Program-made: the position numbers and the translations under genes
Shown: positions 46,082 to 55,525 of the stretch, in pieces
Layout: each line of letters starts with the position of its first letter
How positions within the stretch are numbered: position 1 is the stretch's first letter
Assembly: GCA_030737875.1 (NCBI GenBank)
Contig: CM060912.1
Location: 884,903,199-884,967,198 of the forward strand
Origin: Allium sativum
Taxonomy: Eukaryota; Streptophyta; Magnoliopsida; Asparagales; Amaryllidaceae
Direction of reading: 5' to 3'
Length of the DNA: 64,000 nucleotides
Notes under the pieces: generated by a model
Database searches by the model: none
What the model was told of the DNA's origin: nothing
Seen by the model: the letters and a program-made list of their open reading frames with translations, nothing else

Positions 46082-48120
46082 TGATAAAATAAAGGTATAA
46101 GAAGACATATCTGTTTATGATTTCACTGTAAAATAAAGGTAGGCAACATAACCTCGTAGTTGCCCTACGAGGTTAGCAACATTACCTCGTAGAGTCCCTA
46201 CGAGGTAGGCAACATAACCTAGTAGTGACTCTACGAGGTAAAGGGTATTTTGGTCATGCGAAAGTTTTTTAAAAATTAGGGGGGCTACTCAGCAAATGTC
46301 TGGGTCCTAATAGAATTTGCCTTGGTAGAATCGTATATCCATTGAACAAACTCATGCGTGATGATTATGATGTGTTAGTTTTACCCCCATCAACTTAAAA
46401 TACCAAAGCATAAAGATTGGATGGTCTAAACAAAAGGCAAAATACAGAAATTTAAAGGGAAAAAACAACAAATAAAAACGAATTCATTATTTGAAACACA
46501 AGATGGTCCTTTTATCGTTTAGTGTCTTTGACACAAACAATCAAGCAAGAGCAGGGCATCTACTTTTCCAGTGTACTAAACAGCTCATACTGGTAGTGCA
46601 GGCAAAAGAAGGTGCATGACCATAAATTGAAGCAATTCAGACAAAGTGCACTACTAAAAAAAGATGTATGAATTCATATCAGTAGGTTAAACATGAATAT
46701 ACGGATATACCATGGGAGGAGATTAAGCAACATCAGTTGCGTTGATAAACAGTTCTAGACAAAGAAATGGCAGTAAAGTGATAAAGAAAGAAGGATTATG
46801 GAATGGAAGGGACACAGCTGGGTTAATTGATGAGAGAAATCGTGAGTAAGCTACACATTCTGCATATGAAAGTAATAGCTTGGCGATTAAAAACAAACAG
46901 ATAAGCTGCCTTTACCATGGATGAGCATTGAGGTGAGAGGCGAACACTGGAAAGGAAAAGGAGACTAGGAGAGTGCTTTATAACGCAGGGAGGAAGCAAG
47001 CAGCAAAGTGAAGCAAGCGGGAAAATAAGAGAAGAGGAGCAGAGAAATAACAAAAGAGCTTTTTGAGTCCCATACCATCGATTTGAGGGAAAGGTTGGAA
47101 ACAGGTAGGGATAAGATGCTCATGTGGTGCGGCATTGTTCCATACTAACATGTACGAGGTCGTGTGGTGCTCATGAGGTTCGGGCCTAGTTTAATGCTTT
47201 CCATTGTAACTAGACTGGGGCATGTGCTTCGCACACAGGCTGTTGATGGTACATAGTTAGCGGAAAAGTTGAAGAACAACGAAAGTATTTGATATCTTTT
47301 TTGTGCTTGTATTTTATGAGTTCATTGTACAACCTTTTTACTATCATAAGTTAATCATCCATCTTGATCATGTGGAGACTCCCAAACTTTCTTATAATTA
47401 TTTATGGTATGTAATGTAGTGCATTAAAGATGTGGGTTTTAGTCACTGGTCGCAAGCAAGTAAACTGGAAAGACTTATGCTGATGACAGTGGAGAGAAAG
47501 AGAGCTAAACAAAACTTTAGCCCATTCATGCAAGCAAATATTAGAGAAAAAATTGCTATATGTAAGTCCAGCATCCAGATGAGCTTGCTGTGGATTGTGA
47601 ATTCCTCTTACTTTGTACATAAGTAAACATAAAGTCCTTAAAGTAAGATGGGATAAAATATAGCAAAAATATTGGGAGCGGCTAATGAAACACAAAATTG
47701 AACACAAATCAAGAGACAGAGTATTAGTCGTTGGATCATTTTGTCTTTATATGGAGACGTGCAAATCATGGGGATCATGGGGAGATCCAATGGTGGAGAT
47801 GCATTGTGTCACCAATTGTGTGTATGTTTTGTGTTCCTTTAGACTTTTCCAAAAATATTAGCAAACATGAAAAATGAAAATTCTTTTGTATGCATGCAGT
47901 AAAAGTAGACACGTAAAGATGAACGTTATAAGCATGAAAATAGTAAAACATATGTAGTTCAACCTATAGGTTAGGTACTCAGCAATCATACTTAGTGAAA
48001 AACTGCTCCATTATATAGAGAAATGGAACACAAATATTGAGCACAATTATCGGTAAACACCCAGTTATGTAGAAGAATTTATGCAAAACAGATATGTCTT
48101 CTTATACCTTTATTTTATCA
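46082..48120. mobile_element. Segment bounded by 35-bp perfect inverted repeats, unknown
   Basis: 46082-46116 and 48086-48120 are exact reverse complements, beginning tgataaaataaagg. The 2.04 kb segment interrupts LTR E. No TSD fits at these borders (cgataattg left, tgaatgcat right), and no transposase is visible. Inside lie three tandem hairpins (46150-46239) and sequence with two short minus-strand ORFs (46823-47053, 47402-47707) that I cannot assign. It could be a non-autonomous DNA transposon, possibly with captured sequence, or a rearrangement product. Confidence 0.5.
46150..46239. repeat. Three tandem hairpins, 33-34 bp period
   Basis: AACCTCGTAG (46150)/CTACGAGGTT (46165), loop TTGCC. 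ACCTCGTAG (46184)/CTACGAGGT (46198), loop AGTCC. ACCTAGTAG (46217)/CTACGAGGT (46231), loop TGACT, with one mismatch. Stems are kept while the 5-base loops differ. Confidence 0.9.
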
Positions 48121-48903
48121 TGAATGCATAGGTTATTTTATCATGAATGCATATGTGACGGCCCGCCCCGCACCAACCGACATTTACTCCAAAAGTGCAC
48201 TGTACACATGTCCAGTTAGCACGGAACGGGTCGCCAGAAGGGAAAGGAGGAAGGAAATGAACATACAAGTAACCTGTAGAATGTCTCACAGCGCATGGAA
48301 CAAAATATAATAATAACATACTTGACATGAAACAGGAGAGACAGTGCATAAGCTGAAAATCAGAACTAAACATCAAAGCAGCGGAAATCCAAAGTACAGC
48401 TTATTACAACATTCAAACTGTCTCAAAGCAAAGCAAGATAAAGGAGGTACACTACTAATGCCCAAGTAGCGACCACCAACGACACAGGGAGAATGTGTAT
48501 ATATATATATAATACGTGGAAGCCTACTGCCCGCCTCCGAATCAGCTACTCGCGCATCACCAGCTAACCTGTCTCTAGTCTGCTCGTGTGAGCACCCAGA
48601 GAAATAAGAGGAGACATAAAACTCTGGGTCAGACATAAAGCCTGGTATGAGCGATAAGCATCTAAAGTGAACAATAACAGGTAGACTAAAACATACCTGA
48701 ACCTGGACCTGCAACCAAAGAGTTAGCACTACATACTGTACAACACTCTAAGGTATCATATCAAACAGTGTAAAGATACGGAGGTGGGGGAGGTGTGCAT
48801 GTCATAATGATGGTAAACAATCAAGCATAGCATCCATCCTCACATCTCTCACTCAGTGCGTAAAGCATACGATATTCACCACTTCGATCACCCAACATTC
48901 CTT

Positions 48904-49152
48904 GCTACGATCACTTTGCCCAATGAAGTCATAAATGGCTTCACTGCACTGATAACGTAGCCACTAATTCCTCGCTATGTCCACTTGCCCCATGGAGTTA
49001 TTCACCCCATCTGCGCTGGCTCATAGCCTTACCAATCCTTACTATGTCCACTTGCCCCATGGAGTTATTCACCCCATCTGCGCTGGCTCATAGTCTTACT
49101 ACGCATCACCTTGCCCCTCAGGTCATAATGACCCTACTGCACTGATAAGTAG
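48904..49152 (-). repeat. Stem-loop module array, El3 3' LTR (4 modules)
   Basis: Outer stems: GCTACG (48904)/CGTAGC (48956); GCTATG (48974)/CATAGC (49022); ACTATG (49041)/CATAGT (49089). Module 4 starts ACTACG (49098) but ends in AAGTAG (49147), keeping only a CTAC/GTAG match, because it fuses two units that are separate in the other LTR. Inner stems also pair: GAAGTCAT/ATGGCTTC, ATGGAGT/ACCCCAT, GGTCAT/ATGACC, allowing G-T pairs. Confidence 0.85.
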
Positions 49153-49327
49153 CCATCATCCATTCTTAGTGGTGAATCGAAGTTATGAACGTCGACAACT
49201 CCTTAGCACACGTCCCGCAGCAAAGTCCAACCATGAAGTGAACTCATTAGTTTCCCCACTGGTTCCGGGATCCTGAGCTCTAACTTCCATTTGGACTACC
49301 TTTGCATCTCGGGTTATTGGTCATCAC

Positions 49328-49757
49328 AATCGAATCGGATCGGATCAGCCTTCACATTCTTCATCGGATCGGATCGGCTTAGTTCGGATCGCCAACACAC
49401 CATGCGGATCGAATCGTGTTCCTCCAGCGCGCGGCTCCTTCTCCTGGCTCGGATCGGCGTCACCACTTCGGATCGGATCGTTGTCACCCATTCGGATCGG
49501 GTCGGGGTTCCTCCTTCAAGTCAATTCGTGCTTTCCCCGCTGGTCGGATCGGGTCGGGTGCAACTTCCCAGATGGTCATCTCGTGAACTTCTGAAATGGA
49601 TCGGTTCGTGCTCCTCTCTTCGGATCGTTGCGCCTCATCAATCTGGATCGGATCGTGGAGAGGATTCGCGATCGGGGGTGAACATGCGGATCGCTGTCTT
49701 CGGATCGGATCATGGCATATGTCCACGATCGATTCGGGTCGGGAAGTCCGATCCGAT
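49328..49757. repeat. GGATCG-rich low-complexity zone in El3 LTR
   Basis: About 15 clusters of cggatcgg/ggatcg within 430 bp, separated by non-repetitive C/T-rich spacers. The same zone is at about 56757-57185 in the other LTR. GATC and CpG sites are far denser than anywhere else in the window. Confidence 0.85.
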
Positions 49758-50786
49758 CCCACTTGCACTTCCTGCAGTCCTTCCAGCGAGCAGTTTACGC
49801 CATTCGACGGCGTTTTTGACCAAACTAACACTTCTAAACAATCACAAAGCATACCATTTAGTCATAGCAGCATACATAATCAACCCCAAACATCAAAACA
49901 TCAACATGATAGGCTAAAATGGATCAAACATACCCAAAATCCCAAATTTCCCCTTAAGCATACTTAGGTGAAACTAATGATAGGATTATCAAAACTTAAC
50001 CAAATTAACCCAAATTCATATCAGAGGTCTAAAACATCATTCCGAATTTTATAAACATTTTTCCAGAATTTTATCATGTTTAAATTTGCTAATTAACACT
50101 AATCAACCCTAATTAGCCATAATTAGTGCAAAACTAAGCAAATCACTCACCTTAGCCACAAAATAAACTAAGATCTGAAATGATTCTCTGATTTGATGTG
50201 AATTTCAATACCAAACAGCAGCTCCTTTGTTGATTTGGTGAAGATCCTTCTTGATTAAGGGTTGCTAAGCCAAATCCTTAACCTAAAGGTGATTTGGAGG
50301 TGATTTAGAGGTTGGAGGCCATTGTTAGGGTTCCTTGGTGATAAGTGGAGGCTAGAAAACTGAAATGGAATGATTCTCCATCTCATTTCAGCCCTCCCAT
50401 AACCCTAATCCCGAAATGGGTTATGGGCCTACTCACTAATCACCCGATTTGGCCCGGTTAAGCAGTTTTTTCACCCTCCAAACCTTGTTTCAGCCATATC
50501 TCCCAAACGGTAAGTCCGTTTGGCTATTATGACCACTCTACGGAAAGAGAAACCATCAAACGAATCAAATGGAAGTGGTTTCAGGTCAAAATTCCTTTCC
50601 AATCAAAAGTTATGGCCAAAACAGTACCAACTAGGGGCAAAATGGTCATTTAAAAATCGACAAAAATCATAAGCATGGGAAATGACTCTAATAGACGTTT
50701 CCCAAAGTTACATGACCATACGACTTCACATGGGAAAGAAATAAATATTCTACGATCCTATGATGTGTAGAATACGGGTCGTTACA

Positions 50787-50811
50787 CTCCCCCCCCCCCC
50801 CCCCCAAAGAA
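50787..50811 (-). other. El3 polypurine tract with 17-G run
   Basis: On the minus strand CTTTG then a run of G (17 C at 50789-50805 on plus) and AG precede the LTR start. The run is longer than a typical tract and may have expanded or be a sequencing uncertainty. Confidence 0.85.
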
Positions 50812-50952
50812 ATTTCGCCCCCGAAATTCCCTAATCCAAGCATACACAAAGATTCCCGCATGCCTATCAATCATAAAGCAACAACCAAACATGCAAAACA
50901 AGCTAAACAAGTCTATCCTAACATGCGAAAAAACTAAATCGCAAAGTAAATC

Positions 50953-52149
50953 TTACCAGGCAAAGAGTTCTGGATAAGCCTTCCTAATGCTCTCCTCTGT
51001 CTCCCAAGTACAATCATTCTCGTTCTCGCCCCACTGAACCTTGACTAGCTTCACTGACTTCCTTCGAAGTTGCTGTGTATCGTGCCCCACAATACGAATC
51101 GGCTTGCGGTTCCCAACCGCCTCGGGTTCTACTTCGAAGTCCTCTAACTGATCAGGTGAAATAGTCACATCTGAGTCGTGAACGAACTTCCTTAATTGGG
51201 AAACATGAAATACATTATGAACTCCTGCCATCTTCTCTGGTAAGCCAACTCTATATGCCAAATTCCCGACTAATTCAAGAACAGGGAATGGCCCAACAAA
51301 TCTTGGTGCCAACTTGCCTCTCCTGCCAAATCGAATCACGCTCTTCAACGGAGAGATCTTGACAAACACCAAGTCACCAACGGAGAATTCCAAGTCTCTT
51401 CTCCTCTTATCGGCATAGCTTTTCTGTCTATCTTGAGCATCTTTCATTCGTTGTTGAATGACCTTAATCTTATCCGACGTTTCTCTCACCACATCTGGTC
51501 CAAGCATAAATTTCTCGCCAGTCTCTATCCAACATGATGGTGAGTTGCACGGTCTTCCGTACAAAGCTTCATATGGAGCCATACCAATACTGGATTGGTA
51601 GCTATTATTATATGCAAACTCTACTAGATGCAAATGGTCATCCCATGATCCACCAAAATCCAATATACAAGCTCTCAAGAGATCTTCCAATATACGATTC
51701 ACCCTCTCCGTCTGACCGTCGGTCTCAGGATGATATGCGGTACTGAGATGTAATCTTGACCCTAGAGCCTCTTGTAAGCTCTTCCAAAACCCACTAGTGA
51801 ACAACGGGTCTCGGTCACTCACAATGCTTTTGGGTACTCCATGAAATCTCACTACCCACTTCATATACAATTCAGCCAACTTGGCTGCCGTTCTGGTCGA
51901 TTTGACTGGTATAAATCTTGCACTTTTAGTCAATCGATCCACAATTACCCAAATGCTATCATATCCCGATCTAGTCCTTGGTAAGCCATCGATGAAATCC
52001 ATCGAGACTTGCTCCCACTTCCATTCGGGAATTTCTGATGGTTGCAACAACCCACTAGGCTTCTTTTGCTCGGCTTTAACTTGCTGGCAATTCATGCATT
52101 TGGATATAAACTTCCCAACGTCTCTTTTCATCCCTTCCCAGTAGTAAGT
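50953..52149 (-). CDS. pol: El3 integrase with chromodomain-like tail
   Basis: 392 codons from the Met at 52131 (not the true start: the frame continues upstream through TAG at 52150-52152 into RNase H). C12 and C15 complete the HHCC finger whose His residues lie before the stop. The core has D45 (MDFIDGLP), D106 (SDRDPLF) and E142 (TERVNR) with 35 residues between the last two. GMAPYEALYGRPC is near residue 195, a GPF-like module (RFVGPFPVLELVG) near 280, and a chromodomain-like end (VKLVKVQWGENENDCTWETE) near 355-385. It inserts element cDNA into chromosomes. It is intact downstream of the stop, so functional only if the stop is read through or corrected. Confidence 0.93.
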   Translation of the reverse strand, partial: TYYWEGMKRDVGKFISKCMNCQQVKAEQKKPSGLLQPSEIPEWKWEQVSMDFIDGLPRTRSGYDSIWVIVDRLTKSARFIPVKSTRTAAKLAELYMKWVVRFHGVPKSIVSDRDPLFTSGFWKSLQEALGSRLHLSTAYHPETDGQTERVNRILEDLLRACILDFGGSWDDHLHLVEFAYNNSYQSSIGMAPYEALYGRPCNSPSCWIETGEKFMLGPDVVRETSDKIKVIQQRMKDAQDRQKSYADKRRRDLEFSVGDLVFVKISPLKSVIRFGRRGKLAPRFVGPFPVLELVGNLAYRVGLPEKMAGVHNVFHVSQLRKFVHDSDVTISPDQLEDFEVEPEAVGNRKPIRIVGHDTQQLRRKSVKLVKVQWGENENDCTWETEESIRKAYPELFAW

Positions 52150-54891
52150 CTATCTCATGTCCCGATACATCTTATTACCGCCGGGATGTATAGTCAGTTT
52201 TGAGTGATGACATTCTCTAAGCACTTCATCTCTCAAACCATTCACGTTGGGTACAACTAGTCTTCCATTCTTTCGAAGCCATCCATCTCGATCAAGCCCA
52301 TACACATTCATCTCCTCATCAACTCCCATTTCTAACTTGGAGATGATTCCTAATAGGTTAGGATCATCCCTCTGGCTAGAACCAATCCGCTCTATCAAAG
52401 CGGGTCTGATCGTCACACTAGCTAGCATAACTGGATCCAATTCGCACTTTGGTCTGAAATCAAACCCCGCGATATACTCCAGTTGCTTCCATTCAAGAAA
52501 CATTGCCCCTAAGCTGGCATGTCTCCTACTCAAGGCATCGGCTACCGCATTACCTTTCCCAGGTGTATACGCGATATCAAAATCATACGAAGCCAAGAAC
52601 TCTAACCATCTCTGCTGACGGAGATTCAAATCTTTCTGGGAGAAGAGATACTTTAACGATTTATGATCGGTAAACAACTCAAATCTTTCTCCCAAGAGAT
52701 AGTGTCTCCACATCTTCAGCGCAAATACAATTGCTGCCAACTCCAAATCATGGGTAGGATACTTCTTCTCATGCGGCTTTAGTTGTCGACTAGCATAAGC
52801 TACAACCCTACCTCCTTGCATCAATACAGCACCCAATCCGGTACCACAAGCATCTGTGTATACCGTCATCTCTTCATTCCCTTTAGGAATGACTAACACT
52901 GGCGCACGCGTCAACCTCTCCTTTAGACTTTTGAAGGCATCCTCACACACTCCGTCCCAGACGAAGGGCTGATTCTTCTTAGTCAACTGAGTCAACGGTG
53001 CTGCAATCTTGGAGAAGTCCTGGATAAACTTACGATAATATCCAGCTAATCCCAAGAAACTTCTTACATCTGTAGCATTCTTGGGCGTAGGCCAATCCTG
53101 TACCGTAGCCACCTTTGCAGGGTCCACGACAATACCACTCTCGGAAACAACATGACCCAAGAATCTTACTTCCCTTCTCCAAAAATGACACTTAGAGAAT
53201 TTTGCTTTCAATTGGTGTTTTCTCAACACCTCCATCACTATTCTCAAGTGCCCCTTGTGTTCCTCCTCTGTCCTTGAGTAAACAAGGATATCATCTACGA
53301 ACACAAGAACAAACTTATTCAACTGATCTCTGAATACTCGATTCATAAGATCCACAAAATAGGCTGGTGCATTGGTCAGCCCAAATGGCATGACCAACCA
53401 CTCATAAAATCCAGACGGCGTCCTAAATGCCGTTTTCGGAACACTCTCATCTGCTACTCGAAGCTGATGAAATCCTGTCGCGAGGTCCAACTGGGAGAAC
53501 ACTCTAGCTCCTTCCAGCTGATCAAACAAATCATCTATCCGCGGTAGAGGATACTTATTCTTCCTCGTCACCTTATTCAACTCGCGATAGTCCACACACA
53601 AACGAAGGGAACCATCTGCCTTAGTGGCAAATACAACTGGTGCTCCCCACTCGGAGACACTCCTTCTAATAAATCCCTTCTTCAAAAGATTGCTGACTTG
53701 CACCCCGAGCTCTCGCTGCTCCCTTGGTGCCATACGACGAAGTGGCATCACTATAGGTCTGGCATCTTTCACTAAATCAATACGGAACTCAATCTCTCGG
53801 TGTGGTGGAAGCCCGGTCACCTCCTCGAAGACGTCCGGATACTGGCCAACCACGGGCACATCTGACAACTCATCTTGCGGGATGTCGAGGGAATTTACAA
53901 AACTAGCCATAACCCCATCACTAGGTAGACTACCAAACACTACCCTCCGCCCATCATCCGCCCTCACTGTCACCAAAAAGCCCTCACAGTCTACCACCAC
54001 CCCGTATCTTTGGAGCCAATCGACTCCCAATATAATGCCATACCCAGTAAAGCCCAAAACAAAGCAATCACATACAACCATACACCCATGACTCGATAAG
54101 ACCAAATTCCTGCAAATCATACTAAGGCTAGTCGAACCACCAATCGGGTTTGTCACTATCAATGGTCTATCGACTATCTCGGGTTCCAGTCCCAACCTAT
54201 CTACCAGGTCACTAGATATGAAGGAACGGGAAGCCCCAGTATCAAACAAAACTCGAACTGGTATATCATAAATAGAAAGCATACCTTGAATAACAACATT
54301 CTTTCCTTTCTCCGCCGCAGTTGGGGCATTCGACGAAGAAGGAACAGCATCAAGAGCATATGCTTTCACAATCTGCTTTTCCTTAAGAGGTTGCGGACAC
54401 TTATCCTTCTGATGTCCCACTTGACCACAGTTGTAGCACTTCCTTTCCGCTGGCTTGGCCCGACATTCTTTAGCATAATGGCCTTTCTTTCCACAGCTGA
54501 AGCACTCAACATCCTTCTTGCTCTTTTTCTGGCCACCTTTAGATTGGTCCTGCTTCCTCTTATTCTGAGAATTATTCTTGCCTCCACCACCTGCTTGCGA
54601 CTTTGGCCCTTCTACAGATGCAGCCTCAGTCTTTGACTTAGGGTAAAGACTCTCTGATCTAAAAGTTTTCCCCACGATCGATTCAAAAGTCTCATCGATG
54701 TGGTTAATGAGCCTCTCCCCCAAGTACCCATCCAGACCAGTAATGAACTTCTCATTCTTCTTTTCAGGAGTATTGATAAGAGACAGTCCATACTTCGACA
54801 AAGTGTCGAACTCAGCAATATAATCAGAAACTGCCCTTCCGTTCTGCTTGAGTTCCAAGAACCTCTTAAACAACACTGACTTCTGGGCAGC
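52150..54891 (-). CDS. pol: El3 Gag C-terminus, protease, RT, RNase H, start of integrase
   Basis: A 908-codon open frame entered after a gag frameshift; its listed GTG start at 54876 is not biological. In order: capsid end ([15 protein letters not shown]), CCHC knuckles at residues 125-138 and 147-160, protease [11 protein letters not shown] (D212), RT with D464 ([10 protein letters not shown]) and D528-D529 (FVDDI), connection ([13 protein letters not shown]), RNase H with D675, E712, D737 and D780, and the His part of the integrase finger (H890/H891, H897). It ends in TAG at 52150. One frame from Gag to Pol implies a single polyprotein, as is usual for plant chromoviruses. Confidence 0.95.
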   Translation of the reverse strand, partial: AAQKSVLFKRFLELKQNGRAVSDYIAEFDTLSKYGLSLINTPEKKNEKFITGLDGYLGERLINHIDETFESIVGKTFRSESLYPKSKTEAASVEGPKSQAGGGGKNNSQNKRKQDQSKGGQKKSKKDVECFSCGKKGHYAKECRAKPAERKCYNCGQVGHQKDKCPQPLKEKQIVKAYALDAVPSSSNAPTAAEKGKNVVIQGMLSIYDIPVRVLFDTGASRSFISSDLVDRLGLEPEIVDRPLIVTNPIGGSTSLSMICRNLVLSSHGCMVVCDCFVLGFTGYGIILGVDWLQRYGVVVDCEGFLVTVRADDGRRVVFGSLPSDGVMASFVNSLDIPQDELSDVPVVGQYPDVFEEVTGLPPHREIEFRIDLVKDARPIVMPLRRMAPREQRELGVQVSNLLKKGFIRRSVSEWGAPVVFATKADGSLRLCVDYRELNKVTRKNKYPLPRIDDLFDQLEGARVFSQLDLATGFHQLRVADESVPKTAFRTPSGFYEWLVMPFGLTNAPAYFVDLMNRVFRDQLNKFVLVFVDDILVYSRTEEEHKGHLRIVMEVLRKHQLKAKFSKCHFWRREVRFLGHVVSESGIVVDPAKVATVQDWPTPKNATDVRSFLGLAGYYRKFIQDFSKIAAPLTQLTKKNQPFVWDGVCEDAFKSLKERLTRAPVLVIPKGNEEMTVYTDACGTGLGAVLMQGGRVVAYASRQLKPHEKKYPTHDLELAAIVFALKMWRHYLLGERFELFTDHKSLKYLFSQKDLNLRQQRWLEFLASYDFDIAYTPGKGNAVADALSRRHASLGAMFLEWKQLEYIAGFDFRPKCELDPVMLASVTIRPALIERIGSSQRDDPNLLGIISKLEMGVDEEMNVYGLDRDGWLRKNGRLVVPNVNGLRDEVLRECHHSKLTIHPGGNKMYRDMR

Positions 54892-55322
54892 TGGAACTTC
54901 TCGCTAAAGCAAGCCTTGAACTGATCCCAAGTAACTTGATCCTCTGGAATAGCTGTTCTGATAGCATTCCACCAATTCATCGCTCGCCCTTGCAGCTGAC
55001 GAGACGCTAGCCTTCTCTTCATCGCATCCTCGAGACCCAAGTCATCAAAGATACGGTCACAGCTATCCATCCAGTCTTGAACATCCGTGGCCGACTCCGT
55101 TCCGTGGAACGGCTTCCCACCAAGATTAGTGTAATCTTTGCACAACTTGGCGAAATCGACCCTAGGCGCCTGCACTACTGGGCCAGCACCAACTCCGGGA
55201 TTGGGAATTGCCCCTTGCACATCTCTAAGCATGTCTCTCATGAGGTTAGTAAACATAGCCCTCATGTCAGCGGCATTCCCTTGGTTGGTCCCTCTACCAG
55301 CACCTCTCGTCTCTCGGCTCAT
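54884..55322 (-). pseudogene. gag: El3 Gag N-terminal part, ends in a frameshift
   Basis: Starts with ATG at 55322 (MSRETRGAGRG), about 190 bp after the primer site; El2 gag has the same opening MSR. It runs through FAKLCKDYTNLGGKPFHGTE, VQDWMDSCDRIFDDLGL, MNWWNAIRTAIPEDQVTWDQF and FSEKFQLP, matching the Ty3-type capsid. Between 54884 and 54890 one base appears lost and the capsid continues in the 52150-54891 frame. The shift is mid-capsid, upstream of the zinc knuckles, which argues against a programmed gag-pol shift. Confidence 0.9.
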
Positions 55323-55511
55323 CGTTAATCTGTAAAAAGGGAAACGATTAACGACCCCATAGTGGTGCTAGTGCAGTGTGACTTCATCTTCATACTACTA
55401 ATAGTATATACATACATAGCTTTTGAAAACCAAAGTAATCACAAATACGCGCTCTCATATACGTACTAACTCTCCCTAGTGTCTTTCCCTAGGTTAACTA
55501 CGCAACCTAGA

Positions 55512-55523
55512 GCTCTGATACCA
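55512..55523 (-). other. El3 primer binding site, tRNA-iMet
   Basis: Minus-strand TGGTATCAGAGC, then TCTAGGTTG, two bases beyond the LTR end. Confidence 0.93.
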
Positions 55524-55525
55524 AG

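Larger units (their letters stand above)
48154..50786 (-). repeat. El3 3' LTR (2.63 kb)
   Basis: Minus-strand LTR from 50786 to 48154. From its 5' end: GGTGAGT donor-like motif (rc of 50145-50151), a GGATCG-rich zone (49757-49328), stem-loop modules (49152-48904), and a short TA run (48497-48512). It has four modules where the sister has five. Frames at 49291-49967 arise from the GGATCG repeats. Confidence 0.95.

Noticed and set aside
46150..46239. Hairpins considered as a transcription terminator or tRNA-like structure
   Set aside because: There are no T-runs or tRNA landmarks (A and B boxes), and three repeated units do not fit either.
46823..47707. Minus-strand ORFs of 76 and 101 codons, considered as captured exons
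   Set aside because: Low-complexity, Cys/Ser/Leu-rich translations with no domain I recognise; kept only as a possibility within the unassigned segment.
49291..49967. Overlapping ORFs of 208, 123 and 122 codons, repeated at 56719-57395
   Set aside because: They lie on both strands within the GGATCG repeat zone of the El3 LTR, have no recognisable domain and start far from any promoter. Repeat structure explains the open frames.
54869..54891. Programmed frameshift between gag and pol in El3
   Set aside because: The shift is in mid-capsid, upstream of the zinc knuckles, with no recognised slippery site; El2 shows gag and protease in one frame.
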